In this document: positions 39,001 through 50,934 of the stretch, one piece after another
How positions within the stretch are numbered: the stretch's first letter is position 1
Layout: every line of letters begins with the position of its first letter
Assembly (NCBI GenBank): GCA_008638375.1
Contig: CM018031.1
Span: forward strand, 3,926,062 to 3,990,061
DNA length: 64,000 bases
Reading direction: 5' to 3'
From: Nyssa sinensis
Taxonomy: Eukaryota > Streptophyta > Magnoliopsida > Cornales > Nyssaceae
Made by a program: the position numbers and the translations under genes
The notes under the pieces: generated by a model
Seen by the model: the letters and a program-made list of their open reading frames with translations, nothing else
The model's database searches: none
What the model was told of the DNA's origin: nothing

Positions 39001-42000
39001 AAACAAATTTACTAACTACTACATAGAATATATATGTGTGTGTGTGTCACCAAAAAAAAAAAGTAGAGGAGAGGAGAAAAATAGGAAAAATATAAAGAAG
39101 AAATAAAAAAAAGGTGTCCGAAATTAGAAAAAAATAAAAAAAAACATGTCCATTGTCGTCGGAGAATATACTGCACTTCTTTGCTTTTCAATTTAGCATA
39201 TTGTGGAGTTTTATGCTGAATCATGGCTCCTATTGTGCCACATTTTTAGGTCTGTTGGGACATGTTTCAAGTATTTGATTTATTTGCCTAGGTTTTTTAA
39301 TTTTTATACACTGCTCACTATGCATAAAATTTATTGTATTTATTAATTTTTTTCTCCGAAATATATTTGCTCTGTGCAATATCTCTTTTTTTTTTTCCTC
39401 TGAAGTACTTTGCATGAATATTGGTGGAAATTTTAGATATGCTCTACTGGGAGCTGCTTCTTTTCTTGGTGGTTCAATGCGGATGACAGTCTCCCTTTGT
39501 GTCATAATGGTTGAAATTACAAATAACTTGAAGCTCTTACCTCTTATCATGCTTGTTCTCCTTATATCAAAGGTATGATTTTCAAAGTTATGCATGTTAC
39601 ATCCTCATTACATTATGAACAATACTAAGTTCTTAGTCACTGCAGGCTGTTGGTGATGCTTTCAATGAAGGTTTGTATGAAGAACAGGCTCACTTGAGGG
39701 GCATTCCATTACTTGAATCGAGGCCTAAATACCAAATGCGGAAAATGACAGCAAAGGAGACCTGTGGGAACCAAAAGGTTGACATCATTTGAATGCTTTT
39801 AGATTTCTCTTTACAATATTTTCTTGGACACCTACACGTGGTGTCTGACCCAGTAACCCCTTAAATGTGAGGCCACAAGGCCTTAAAATTAAACGAAAAA
39901 GCAACCATTAAAATTATTTTGATGATTGAAATCATGGTTTTAAATAATGGCCATTACATATAAGTTTTTGGATCCTACTGATACCGATGTAGGCCAATAT
40001 ATCAGGGTGAGCAGTTATATCGGTCAATACCTTTACATATTGACGATTACGGCTGTTACAGGACTGTTACGACTGTTTGGAAGTTTTTTTTTTTTTTTTT
40101 TGAATTTTTAAATTTTACTACTTTTTTTTCCGTAGAATTCTTATGATTTTAATTTTTATAATATTTATATACAAGAGAGATACTTAACAAAATAATTCCA
40201 AAAAAATTGAAATGGGTTACCAAAATAGTAAAAAAATTTTAAATGTGATAAATTGTAATCAACAAATGTGTAATAGTAACTTTTAAGAGATTTGTTAGTG
40301 TTTGAAAAAAATTCACAGTTGTGATTTCTGATTCCCGTTACGGATGACTCGATACTCCGATACCGTTACACCACAATTTAATCCATGATTGAAATTGGTT
40401 TTTAATGTAAAAAGACTTGTTTGTCCTTTTAATCTATTTGGGTTCTGTGAAAAAGAAATAGTTTTGAGATTTAAATATTTATTAATTCAAATATTTGCTG
40501 CATTTCTCAAAATGCTGTCTGAATGAAACTGCACTTGAATTTCATTTGCAAGAATTGATGTTATTCTAAATTTTTAGAATTTCCTTGACATGTGCGTTTC
40601 TTTTTTCTTCTTCTTTTTACATGCCATAGCGTTCTTGTTATCTTTGCTGCATCCTAAGTTTTGGCTCACAGTTTGCTCAACTTCCTGTCTTTGATAGGTT
40701 GTATACTTCCCTCGTGTTGTTAAGGTTGCAGATTTAATTTCTATTTTGAGAAGCAACAATCACAATGGCTTTCCTGTAAGTCAAGCTTGTGCCCTTGCTC
40801 TGGTTTCTATATTGTTTACTTGATCTCTCAAGTAATGTTTCATGCTTTTTCACCATCCAGGTTATAGATCACATGAAAAGTGGAGAAACAATTGTAATTG
40901 GACTCATGCTCCGCAGGTAAAACTTAATGAATCTGTTCACTTTATGTAAATGTCTTTGTGCTTCTAGGAAGCAGAAGAATGCATTGATTTCAGTGTGATG
41001 TTTAGCAGAATTGGTCATTAGTGGAGTAACCTGAATAATTTGGTTCACTATGCAGTCGTGTATTGGTGCTTCTGAGGTCTAAGGTAGATTTTCAGCATAG
41101 TCCTTTGCCCTGCGATGGCTCTTTACCAATCAGGTAGCTGGAAGCTTGATATTAGTTTTAGTATTGCCTATTCATTCTTATGCTAAACTTCTATAGATCT
41201 TCTCAATTCCAGGCACAATTTCAGTGAATTTGTGAAACCTGTCTCCAGTAAAGGCATATCTATAAATGATATTCATCTAAGTCCAGATGACTTGGAAATG
41301 TACATAGATCTTGCACCATTCGTGAACTCCTCCCCATACATTGTCCCCGAAGATATGTCTTTAACAAAGGTGATGACTTTACATCTACTGTTATGTAGTT
41401 CTTTTATTTGCATATGATTATGTTTTTGCATGAATAGTGCTTTTCAGCTCTCTGATAAAATGATGTGTTTTGCTGATGGTACAGGTGTATAATCTTTTTC
41501 GACAACTAGGATTGAGACATATATTTGTTGTTCCTCGCGCTTCTCGTGTTATTGGTATGATTAGCAGAAAGGATTTGTTAATTGAGGTACTTTGGCTGCA
41601 TTACCTTCTTCCATGTCAATTAAATATCACTGGACTTTATTATGATCAAAAAATAATTCTCTGTAATGCAGGAAAATGAGGATTCAAGTACAGTGGAGCT
41701 CCAATCAACTAATGTAAGGTCTCTATGCCACTTTACCCATATATATCTTCTATTTTTGTTTTCCTGGTGGGAAATAATGAATTTGATATATCGTGAGCCA
41801 AGTGTTGTTTATGTGGATATTTCTTATAATGTAGCTATAAATTGTGGGAAAATGTTGAATCATATGGCCTACGACGACTCTAGTCATTAGGAATCATGTT
41901 ACCAGAAACATGCATGGCAGCCAGAATTGGTGGGTAGATGTGTAGAGTGTAGCTAAATCATGAAGTAAACAAGTAAAATTCTGTCCAATATTCTGGTTTT

Positions 42001-42644
42001 CAGTACCTTTTGAACTGAAGAATAAACTATGTGGCACTTTCTAACAACACATCAGATGGACAGAGGTCTGTCTCTTAATAGATCTAATTTCATGCAAATC
42101 TCAGGTTTTATTCATTATATAACTTTTAAGTTCGTTTTTCTGTAAGTATTAATATGAGGAGCCACTTTGTTCTTATCTGTTAGTTTTTGGGTGATGCTCC
42201 TTCAATGTTTTTGCAGATTTTCATCCATTGGTTTCTGGCTAACCTTTTGGGTGTTCAATTAACTGCAGGGGATGAATTATTTTCCCTCTCTTTGTTCAGT
42301 GAGCAGTAGATGATGATACAATATGGGGGATGCAATGAAAATTGCTCTTACTCGGCGTTGCATTTCATATAGTTCTCCCACCAAAAGTTCAAAACCACAT
42401 CAGTCTTTTTTTTCTTTTTCGAATGCTACTTAAAAGTTAAATTTTTTCTACTTAGATATTCCAATGTGACATGCTATGCAGTTTTGTTTCTCTCTGAAGA
42501 ATTGATTCTCGGTTCTAATTTTCTCATCCTCAATTTTTTGTTGGCAGAGTTCGGCAATGTGACAAAAGAGAGGTCATGAGGAATGCAGATGCGGATCTCC
42601 CACTTCTCAATGGTCTTCAGGTTCAACATTTCTCCTCCAGTTGA
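23409..42644 (+). CDS. CLC-d: CLC-d type chloride channel / Cl-/H+ antiporter, with three single-base insertions
   Basis: Endomembrane (trans-Golgi in Arabidopsis) CLC protein. Exons: 23409-23586, 24052-24124, 29811-30034, 30129-30175, 30349-30447, 31502-31576, 32292-32380, 33968-34108, 34199-34269, 34375-34454, 34578-34727, 35492-35551, 35659-35733, 36301-36452, 39437-39572, 39646-39777, 40698-40775, 40861-40916, 41056-41133, 41213-41369, 41485-41586, 41672-41718, 42548-42644. Start peptide MLSNHLQNG matches CLC-d. Motifs: GSGIPE selectivity loop (Ser, chloride type), GKEGPLVH gating glutamate, [10 protein letters not shown] proton glutamate, [12 protein letters not shown], then two CBS-type regions (exons 17-21). 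The end is [14 protein letters not shown]. Extra single bases at about 23512-23516, 29909-29910 and 29997-29999 break the frame; the last falls inside GSGIPE. In exon 1 a second ATG at 23482 is in the downstream frame. All other exons and splice sites are intact. Confidence 0.93.
26012..26595 (-). mobile_element. LINE 3'-end fragment (zf-RVT region)
   Basis: The left edge resembles the other LINE tails (AAAATCGTATTAAAAC, then a CCCATGTACACGGG motif). On the minus strand near 26410-26600, broken frames give a zf-RVT-like stretch with [11 protein letters not shown] followed by NLRK. Inactive, inside CLC-d intron 2. Confidence 0.6.
27096..28300. mobile_element. Non-autonomous DNA element with about 44-bp terminal inverted repeats
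   Basis: The left end AGGGTAAATTACATTGAC extends into CCTGAGGTTC and TATTACAC. The right end is its imperfect reverse complement over about 44 bp, ending GTGTAATTTACCCT. Total length is about 1.2 kb. Long TIRs suggest a Mutator-like origin, but no clear 9-bp target duplication was found. The interior includes imperfect 60-bp repeats around 27865-27960 and a (TA)n run near 27983. No intact gene is seen. Confidence 0.65.
28315..28871. mobile_element. hAT-like MITE, 557 bp, with perfect 8-bp target duplication
   Basis: Terminal inverted repeats CAGGGCTGACTC (left) and GAGCCGGCCCTG (right) are flanked by identical TAAATGCT (28307-28314 and 28872-28879). The interior is very AT-rich with no coding frame. 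It lies 14 bp from the end of the long-TIR element at 27096-28300. Confidence 0.88.
28958..29128. repeat. Tandem duplication of about 103-bp period
   Basis: Two near-identical blocks start TGATACATGGATCT (28961 and 29064) and run to GACCACATTTCTAGA. They share about 60 well-matched bases, separated by diverged sequence. Inside CLC-d intron 2. Confidence 0.8.
30730..30935 (-). mobile_element. Possible short LINE tail remnant
   Basis: A T run at 30727-30737 followed by TTAATTCAAGAGTGCTACAA and GGGGGTGCAACCC resembles the other LINE 3' ends in this window. It lies in CLC-d intron 30448-31501. The assignment rests on about 60 bases only. Confidence 0.3.
32555..33875 (+). mobile_element. Degenerate member of the CATGG-TTTAAA hAT-like family, copy 3
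   Basis: The left part (TTGCGGTGTAACAGTATCC, then AAGTATCGATC) matches the inner left end of the copies at 10085 and 39933. The right part (GTTACGTAGCGGCTGA then TTTTTAATACAT) matches their right end. The outer termini are too diverged for exact boundaries or a target duplication. The interior is AT-rich with a (CT)n run near 33031. Inside CLC-d intron 32381-33967. Confidence 0.5.
36453..39436 (+). other. CLC-d intron 14 (3.0 kb)
   Basis: Holds one hAT-like element (38271-38710), a poly-T/G tract near 37012-37038, a (TA)n stretch near 38826 and a TGTGTG run near 39034. Sequence around 38745-38830 (GGATACGG-like) may be the edge of another old element. No coding sequence was recognised. Confidence 0.55.
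38271..38710. mobile_element. hAT-like non-autonomous element, 440 bp, perfect 8-bp target duplication
   Basis: Terminal inverted repeats CATAGTTATCATAACC (left) and GGTTCTAATAACTATG (right) are flanked on both sides by CTACTATG (38263-38270 and 38711-38718). The interior has GGTTTA/CCGG-rich end-proximal sequence and no coding frame. Inside CLC-d intron 14. Confidence 0.88.
39933..40387 (-). mobile_element. hAT-like element, family with CATGG-TTTAAA ends, copy 2 (inverted)
   Basis: 455 bp, from CATGGTTTTAAAT to AATTTAATCCATG, flanked by a perfect 8-bp duplication ATTGAAAT (39925-39932 and 40388-40395). Compared with copy 1 at 10085 it lies in the opposite orientation: its right end shares the GTAACGG/TATCGGAGTATCG-type sequence with the left end of copy 1. 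Inside CLC-d intron 39778-40697. Confidence 0.85.
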
Positions 42645-44496
42645 AGTTGCTCTCCAATCTTTCCCGAAGATCAATTCTTGCTTCTGCTTCCTCTAATTCT
42701 TTTGTTACTGCGAATCTAATTATTTAGTCTGTTTTCTCTCCATCAACCTCCTAGGTTACAGGATCCGCCCTGTTTGGATATAAGGGGTTCACAAACCACA
42801 CTCACCATAAATCTTTGTATCTTATAGGATCATGTAAGACCATGCAAAGGGAAAGAAATAGCATAGCAGATTCGTGAAGCTCTCTCTCTTTTCTCCCTCC
42901 CTATTTTTTTCCCTCCTTTTTTTGGTGTTCTCTCAAGAAAAAAGATGAAAGAGATGGGGATCCCTTTGCAATTCCTTTTCATTTTTCATTATAAAAAAAA
43001 AAAACTAATTTTCAACTGGGATGTACAATTGCAGCCCTAGGTTCTGATATTTAAGGTGGGGATATGTTATGTTTAGTTTGTGTTAATAAAAAAAAATGCT
43101 GCATACCTTAAAAAAGGAAAGAAAAGAACCCAATTGAAGTGAAGATGCCATACCAAAACATTATATATTCATAAAAGAGAGAGAATCAATGATGTATTTG
43201 GGAGCGTAGAATTAGAATTTTTGGTGGTTTTAGGGTTAGGGCTAGGGTTATGTGAAGAAGATGAAAAGAAAGGAGAGGGTTAAGGGTATTTTTGTCATTT
43301 TAAAAAATGAATAGCAAAAGTTGGATATTTACTAAATTTTGTTGTGAAGTTATTTCTTTTTATTTTTGAAAAAGTTATTTAACTGAATCTTAAATATCAT
43401 ACAACAACTCAAAACTGTAATGTATTCAAGTCTTTTAATGGTTTTAGAAATGGGAATGATTATTCACAGTAAATTTTTTGAACATTTGAACTCGAAAAAA
43501 TTAATTTTTTAATAATAAAAGTTGTACTTTTTTGAAACACAACTATCAAATTAGAGTGAAACTAGCTTGCCCTTAGAAAATATGGGAGCAAAAGTATTGA
43601 GACTTTATTTATGTTTTTGAGTGAGAAATTATGGAATGGTTCGAAATTATTGACCAAGTCAATGGTCTCAACCAACCATCAAAAGTTATCATCAGTATAC
43701 AGAAGTCATTTGTTTGTCTCTTAAAAATCAATATGATCTTCATTATTGTTCGTGGACTGGGCATTTAATAATTTCTCGTTTTAAGTTCTTTTATAATCTT
43801 CATTATTTTTTGTGGATATTTCTGTTGTGCTTTGCTCATTTATCTAAATTTTAATAGCCAAATCATATAAAACTTATGTCTCTTGTGTGATTATTATTCT
43901 TTTAGTTTACTACTTTTCTATTTTATTATTTAATTTCACAATACAAGTACCTAGAAAAGCTCAGTTGAAAATAGTTAACATTTCTCTATCGAGTGGTGGC
44001 AAATCTCAAGTATGCTTGGCACTTCTCTTCTTTTTGGAGTCCTGGTTTGCTTTCTGCTTTTATGGTGCTGCCTTCCTTTGCTTGTTCTTTTAGCTCCCTT
44101 TTAATAAAAATCTTAATGACCACAAGAATAAAAATTTATGGATAGTAGAAATGAAATTTATGAAATAATATATCATGGTTTTAATCAATTCAGACCAACT
44201 AGAAATTACAAGTGGTATGATTTTGGCCCTTTTGGGACTTAAAGATGATTGATAATTTCATTAAAAAAAAATGAGACATACGATAACCAACCCAATATAG
44301 GTTTATATAGGAAAGAGGATGACTTAAGCTGATGAAGAGGAAAGATCATCGGTTCATGTTACAGAAACTAATTCTTCCGTTTGTGAAAATAAGAACTATG
44401 TATATTTAATCATTTCTAAATCTTACAGTGACAAGAGTCCCGTGTACTGAATTAAGCCTTTTTAACTAAGCCAACACATTATTTTTCGATTTGTCA
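42645..44496. other. CLC-d 3' flank and spacer before STP copy A
   Basis: Contains the CLC-d 3' UTR, pyrimidine-rich tracts (42880-42925) and a short telomere-like stretch TTTAGGGTTAGGGCTAGGG near 43229. The homologous spacer in unit B is 51012-52764, where the same place reads TTTAGGGTTAGGGTTAGGG near 51604. No gene was recognised in either spacer. Confidence 0.6.
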
Positions 44497-44952
44497 TCAG
44501 TCGATGAATTTTTTCCATACTGGATGTTGCTTCCATACCCTCTCAACCATGTTGTCAATTGGCACACCCTTCGTCTCCGGAACAAGGAAAACCACAAACA
44601 ATCCCATGACCAAAATCCAAGCTGAGAAGAAGAAGAAGATGAAGGCTTTCATGTTGCACATCATTGATAAGAATGCTTGAGCAATGAAGAAAGTGCAGAG
44701 CATGTTGGAGCTGACTGCAAATGCGAAGCCGGCCGTTCTCGTCTCGAGAGGGAAGGTTTCACTAGGAATGAGCCAGCCAAGTGGTCCCCATGACCATGCA
44801 AAAGACATAACAAACAAACACACCAGCACCACTACAACAGCTGCAAGTCCTTTATCAAGTGAACCTGTAGGTTTCAATTGAACTAGCAAAATTCCTCCAA
44901 TTGCAGCCTGCATCCATTTTCAACTAACCAATTTAAGTACTTGAATATTTTT

Positions 44953-44987
<35 letters not shown>

Positions 44988-47248
44988 AAACAATTCTCAT
45001 TTATATTTTAAAATTAATGGTTGATAAAAATATTTGTTTATAAAATGAAAAAGTAAATAATGTCAAAGATTAGGTTTTCTCTCCTCAACAATATGTAAAA
45101 GTGGAACCTGTAGTAGTAGTGACTTCTTTTTTTAAAGTCCAAAAATAATATAATTAATGAAACATGAAAATAAAGAAAGTTGCAGCAGAAAAAGGTAATT
45201 AAAAAGAAGTAAGAAAATCAATTATACATATAGTATTTTCCAAGTTGTTATATATCCTAAACTAGTATATTAAGCTGCAGCAGAAAAAGGTAATTAAAAA
45301 GAAGTGAAATGTAGAACCTGGGCTATGAACATCTGGACACAAGCTTGGAGAAGCAGTTTCCTCCTCCCAACCTTATCTACAGCATAAATTGAAACAAAAG
45401 TGCTTCCCACATTAACAATTCCAGTGATGACAGCAGACAGCAATGAAGCATCATTCTTGAACCCAACAGTTTGAAACAAAACTGGTGCATAAAACATTAT
45501 AGCATTAATCCCAGTGAACTGCTGAAACACTTGCAGCATTATGCCGATGATCAATGGCGGCATGCTCGAGCGCTTCATCAGTTTCTTGAATGGATGTTTG
45601 ACTTGTTTGGCTTGCTCACAGGCCATCTTGATTTGTTCATATTCATCATCGACGCTGTCGACGCCCCTGATCTTCTTCAATGCTGCTTTTCCTTCTTTAT
45701 CATTTCCTCGTTCGACCAAGCTGGTTGGTGTTTCAGTGATGATCAAAGAACCCACAAAGAGGACAGTGGCAGGAGCACCCGCCAGAGCCAGAGATAACCT
45801 CCATCCATAAGGATGCACAGTTGAGGTTGCATAGTTCACAAGACTAGCAATGAGAATTCCTATTGTTATAAAGAGTTGGAAGAGAATGTTGACAGCCCCT
45901 CTATGCTGGACTGGTGCAATCTCTGATAAGAACACAGGAACAGCCTGCAAAAAGCCAAAAAATTCTACTTCATTTTGCAAATTTTATAGTATAAAGGTTC
46001 TAACAAATTTTTCATACACACACACACGCTTGTAACAAAAGTAAAAGGATTCATTATCGTTATTGTTTATCTTAATGTACTATTTTGTATTGAATTGTTG
46101 AGTTATTTATAAAATTGTCTTTGTTTTTAATCTTAAATTACTATTTTATTATGTATTATTGAAATATTTACAAAATTACCACAGAAAATCTGACCAACAA
46201 GTTATTTGTGGGAAATTTTACCACACCAACCCAACTAGTTTTAAAAAAACAAATAAATTAAACTAAAATAAATTACCATGTCATCATAATTAATGTTAGA
46301 GGTGTGTACATCTACAGGTAATGAAACAAATTCATTTCAGATATAAGGTCACTTTCATTTTGTATCCGATATAAAACGAATAAATTGAATTGAGAGGTGT
46401 ATGTTTAAACTCCTATCTCTTTCACTTTCCATTTTATATCGAATACGAGACCGTAAGAATTAATACTAGAAAACTTAATATATACTGGTGCATAATACGA
46501 GTCATTGGATATTTATATATGTGTGTGTATCTATATAGAGATACCTCATTGCCAAATCCTACTCCAATGCCGAAAAGAATCCTTCCAAGAATCAACATCC
46601 ATTTATATTCAGCAGCTGCACTCATCGCAGCTCCGGCCAAGAAAAAGGCCGATGCAATTAAAATTGTGGGTTTGCGACCCAATATATTGCATGCCTTTGA
46701 TGCGCCAAAGCTGGAAACAAGAGCAGCCAGGTACAAGGAAGATGTGAAAAGCTGTAAATATTGATCATCGTATTTGCAGTAGTTATCTTCAACGGCATGA
46801 AGTTTTCTTTCATGAACGGCAGGAAAAAATTTGATCAAGAAGTCATCCATGGCTGTTACTCCACCTAAAATCATAACAATCACAAGAAAAAGATGTATGA
46901 TCATTCAGTAACACAAAAATAGAGAGCACCCCTTTCGTCTGCCAATCCCAAAGCTTGAATCTTTGCGACATAATGAATACGTGCAAGTCTAAGAGCACAT
47001 GATGCGTGTAAATGATCTGACCGTCTTATCACATTCGAAAGTTCAACCTTTATGATTGACCCTAGCACTTCTTATATTAATATTGGTTAATTAGAAAATC
47101 AAACTAATTAATGAAATGTCGATAAAACCATACCAGAAATGCCAATATCATAGCCAAACATCAGGCCTCCAAAGGCTGCAAGAATCCAACATGCTAGCAC
47201 ATAAACTGTGATCTTTGATTTGAATTCTGGGTTGTTTGTTCCTGCCAT
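44497..47248 (-). CDS. STP-type monosaccharide/H+ symporter, copy A (C-terminus shortened)
   Basis: Plasma-membrane hexose/proton symporter of the major facilitator superfamily, 12 membrane segments expected. Exons (minus order): 47134-47248, 46545-46864, 45318-45944, 44497-44907, giving 490 residues. Motifs: FGYDIGISGGVTAMDDF (its Asp is the proton site in STP structures), the lid segment NYCKYDDQ, GRILFGIGVGFGN, QQFTGINAIMFYAP, DKVGRRK, WSWGPLGWLIPSETFPLETR and VPETKGVPID. The start is at MAGTNNPEFKSK. It is nearly identical to copy B, but after KKF a one-base insertion plus a substitution gives ID and a stop, removing about ten residues of the tail. The core transporter is intact, so it may still work. 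Exact substrate is unknown. Confidence 0.93.
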
Positions 47249-48668
47249 CTTTGCTCCACAAAGGATAAAATTAAGAAAGAAACTTATTTTTATGAGACGA
47301 AGATGATTTCAGTGTAATGAGATGAGGATATTTGTGCAGAGGTGTGATATTTGTATTGATATTTTTGCTAATTTTAGTTGTTCTTAGTTTAGTATTTGTA
47401 TTGATATATTAACCAATTTTGATTCTTCTTGGTTTAGAATAGATAACCTAAAGGACTTTTCTTGATAAAATCTACCTAGGATTAGATTGTCTAAAAATAG
47501 TTTGTATATACTTCAAGAAAATCTGAAAATCATAATGTATTATCCCAATTGTAAAAGCTGGCAAAGACTATATTTAGAGCTAGGAGATGGGGTTCATTAA
47601 TATTTCTTATTTTTTACTTACCTAGGCAGGGTTTTCCTTTATTACTTCACTTTTTATATTAAGCAGATCAAATTAACTTTGCCAGCAACATGCAGCTGGA
47701 TGAATGTGTAAGCTGAATTTCTTGGAACGGTCAAATGAAAAGTTACATATGTAATAGTGTATAAGTAAATGAACATTTGACATATTATTTAACTATTAGA
47801 ATCAATGAACAGGGAGTATTAAATAATTTTTCTATACCATATTATGCTTAGAGGGACGGTTATATTATTAAGCAAGTAAAACAATTAATTTAAGACCCGC
47901 CTACAAAAATGACCTCAAATTTTATATATGTTTATAGTTTAATTCAAAACTATAAGTTTAAGACCTATGAGAGTTTAAGCCCTACAAAAAGGCCTCATAA
48001 ATGTCTAAATCCGGAAAAGTATTCTAAATCAAACCAACATTTGATCCCAAATTTTTGTATCAAATTTTGTATCCCAAATGATTTGATATAAGATAATTGG
48101 TATTGTATTAAACACAATATATTTTTAATTATTCACCGATGATTCATTGCTATGTCATTTGGAATGCAAAATTTAGTACAAAAATTTGAGACAAGTAACA
48201 TTACTCTAAATATAATGTTTCGAGTTTGCATTAATACTTTGGCATGAAGTGAGTAGCGCAGTTTTATAATGTTGGCACATGACGCAGAACAAGTAGCAGA
48301 AGAGTTTTTGGAGTAATTGTAATGCAAGAAGTTTAAATTGAGACCAAATGGCAGGACCGGTCACATTTGCCTAACGAATTCAAATCATAGCCTTTGGTGA
48401 TGACTCACTGGTCAAATTTGACCAAATTCACACATTTAAGCCTTTAATTAGACTTAATTAAGACATTTTGAAGGAGAAATTAAGCAAATTACACATCTTT
48501 TTCTAGTAGAGAGAGTGAGAGTAGAATCATGACATCCTTGGGAGAAACATTTAAGTTCACATGTGTTGTGTTTAATTTCATATTATTATAGCAGTCAATT
48601 TCAAGTCGAGATAAGAAGAAAAGTTACCTTAAGTAGCTAACAAGCAATAGTAAATCCAGAAATATCAC
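47249..48668. other. 5' flank of STP copy A
   Basis: AT-rich upstream region that matches unit B 55554-56724. It contains a perfect 14-base palindrome GGTCAAATTTGACC at 48410-48423, that is, two inverted W-box cores, about 1.16 kb upstream of the start codon. No other gene was recognised. Confidence 0.5.
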
Positions 48669-48813
48669 TAGGAATGGCAATAGGAACAGGTTCGGGACGG
48701 TGTGGCCCTTTCCCCGACCCCAACCCCGTTTACATTCTCCATCCCGTTTAAAGGTTTACTCTGATCTCGACCCCGTTTATATTCTTTGACTCCACCCCTT
48801 CCCGTCTTGAACC

Positions 48814-48851
<38 letters not shown>

Positions 48852-49189
48852 TAAGTTAAAACTTTTATTTTGATAAGTAACTTAAATTTTTATTGTCAAA
48901 ATAACTAATACAAAAAAATATATATATGATTGTGATATAAAAAAATCTTAAAACTAATTTTCTATAGTGTTACTTATTAGTAAATATAGTATATAAGAAT
49001 AAGTAAATAAAATTAATATATAACCTAGGGTAGGGTGATCATTCTCCAAATCCGTCTAGAATCCGACGGAGTTTTAAATGTCACACTTTGATCCCGATTC
49101 CGAATCCCATTTATAAACACACCATACTCGTCCCATTAGAGACGAGACGGGGCAACTCCCTGACAAGACAAGACAAATTATCATTTCTA
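48669..49189. mobile_element. hAT-like MITE, 521 bp, in unit A
   Basis: The left end TAGGAATGGCAA and the right end TTATCATTTCTA form imperfect inverted repeats. They are flanked by AATATCAC (48661-48668) and AATACCAC (49190-49197), 8-bp repeats with one mismatch. It contains CCCCGACCCC-rich and (TA)n stretches and no coding frame. The same element, lacking its right end, is in unit B at 58518-58988. Confidence 0.8.
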
Positions 49190-50093
49190 AATACCACTTA
49201 AAGAGGGCTGAAAGTAGAATTTAAAAAGAATTCTTATAAAAATACAAAAAATTTGCAGAAGCCAAACTCTTAATTTTTTAAAAAGTTCATATAAATAATG
49301 GATAAAAAATTAAATATTAAAAATTTGGGTTGTGGGGCATGTTCTCCGTTAGCTACAAATGAACGTGACGGAGGTCTTTCTACTCTGCCCCCAACCTTGA
49401 GGCTCTCACGAATGGTTACTCAAAATTTATATTAAATTTAAATTTTAAAAGAATTACTCATAAGTTTATAATCTCCTTACGGTTAGATTCGTGTGCACAT
49501 AATTCTCGTATGGTATAAAAGTGAATATTTATTCTTCATGTCATTTAAATTAAAGTGAAATTCATGATGTCATTAACTAGAAAAATCAAAATAGTCTCAT
49601 CTTCTTTTCTAACTGCATTAACTCGTGTATATAACGCGTAAAAGAAGCACATTATGTATTTTGACAAAAAAAATTGATGATTTATCTTTAGTTTTAATAA
49701 GGAAGTAATTGTCCATTTTTATGCATACAACCTAACCACATAAGGGTTATGGCTATTTTTTTCAAAATTTAAATCAAAATCATTAAGAACTCTCTCTAAC
49801 TTGTACTCTTAGTCGTATAAAATTGAATTACTTTTAAACTTTTAATCAAATTTATAAAATATTATTTATAAACTCAAATTACTATTAAAAAAAATTTAAA
49901 AATTTTGGAACCATACGGAAATTATTTTAAAAAAAGTTTGAATAAATTTTTTCAATGATCATTAAAGAGCCCCGTATCAAAAGAACTTTTGCAATAATTC
50001 GAGTAAAAAATTAAGCAAGCATTGGAAATGGCTTAAAGTCGTAAGCGTTGGCAATTTTCAATCACTTCTAACTCAGTACTTTTTCTTCTTCTT
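49190..50093. other. Right end of duplication unit A
   Basis: AT-rich spacer without recognisable genes. About 49165-49745 is absent from unit B, where CTGACAAG joins directly to TTATGGC. The remainder matches 58989-59335. Confidence 0.6.
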
Positions 50094-50934
50094 CCACCTA
50101 CCCATACAGATCTGCTATTTTTGTTTTCCTGGTGGGAAATAATGAATTTGATATATCGTGAGCCAAGTGTTGTTTATGTGGATATTTCTTATAATGTAGC
50201 TATAAATTGTGGGAAAATGTTGAATCATAAGGCCTATGAGGACTCTAGTCATTAGGAACCATGTTACCAGAAACATGCATGACAGCCAGAATTGGTGGTT
50301 AGATGTGTAGAGTGTTGCTAAATCATGAAGTAAACAAGTAAAATTCTGTCCAATATTCTGGTTTTCAGTACCTTTTGAACTGAAGAATAAACAATGTGGC
50401 ACTTTCTTACAACACACCAGATGGACAGAGGTCTCTTAATAGATCTAATTTCATGCAAATCTCAGTTTTTATTCATATATAAGTTTTAAGTTCGTTTTTC
50501 TGTAAGTATTAATATGAGGAGCCACTTTGTTCTTATCTGTTAGTTTTTGGGTGATACTCCTTTAATGTTTTTGCAGATTTTCATCCATTGGTTTCTGGCA
50601 ACCTTTTGGATGTTCAATTAACTGCAGGGGATGATTATTTTCCCTCTCTTTGTTCAGTGAGTAGTAGATGATGATACAGAATGGGGGATCCAATGAAAAT
50701 TGCTATTACTCGGCGTTGCATTTCGTATAGTTCTCCCACCAAAAGTTCAAAACCACATCAGTCTTTTTTTTCCTTTTTCTTTTTCGAATGCTACTTAAAA
50801 GTCTAAATTTTTTCTACTTAGATATTCCAATGTGACATGCTATGCAGTTTTGTTTTCTCTCTGAAGAATTGATTATCGGTTCTAATTTTGTCATCCTCAA
50901 TTTTTTGTTGGCAGAGCTCGGCAACGTGACAAAA

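Larger units (their letters stand above)
41728..50093. repeat. Tandem segmental duplication, unit A (8.4 kb)
   Basis: Sequence from ten bases inside CLC-d intron 22 to about 50093 is repeated in direct orientation at 50094-59335. It contains the CLC-d last exon, its 3' flank and one STP gene. Exons are nearly identical between the units; spacers carry many small indels. The junction lies at CTTCTTCTTC/CCACC near 50093. Compared with unit B, unit A lacks the CACTA insertion and keeps about 580 bp near 49165-49745 that unit B has lost. Confidence 0.92.

Noticed and set aside
44684..44881. A 65-residue antisense frame present in all three STP genes (also 52982-53179 and 61473-61670)
   Set aside because: It lies opposite the most conserved STP exon; its conservation follows from the sense-strand protein, and there is no independent sign of a gene.
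44955..44985. (TA)n tracts here and at 48820-48848, 53255-53291 and 58665-58679
   Set aside because: Ordinary microsatellites that vary in length between duplicate units; no function implied.
45471..45810. Plus-strand frames of 89-108 residues over STP exon 3 (repeated at 53785-54124)
   Set aside because: Shadows of the minus-strand transporter exon.
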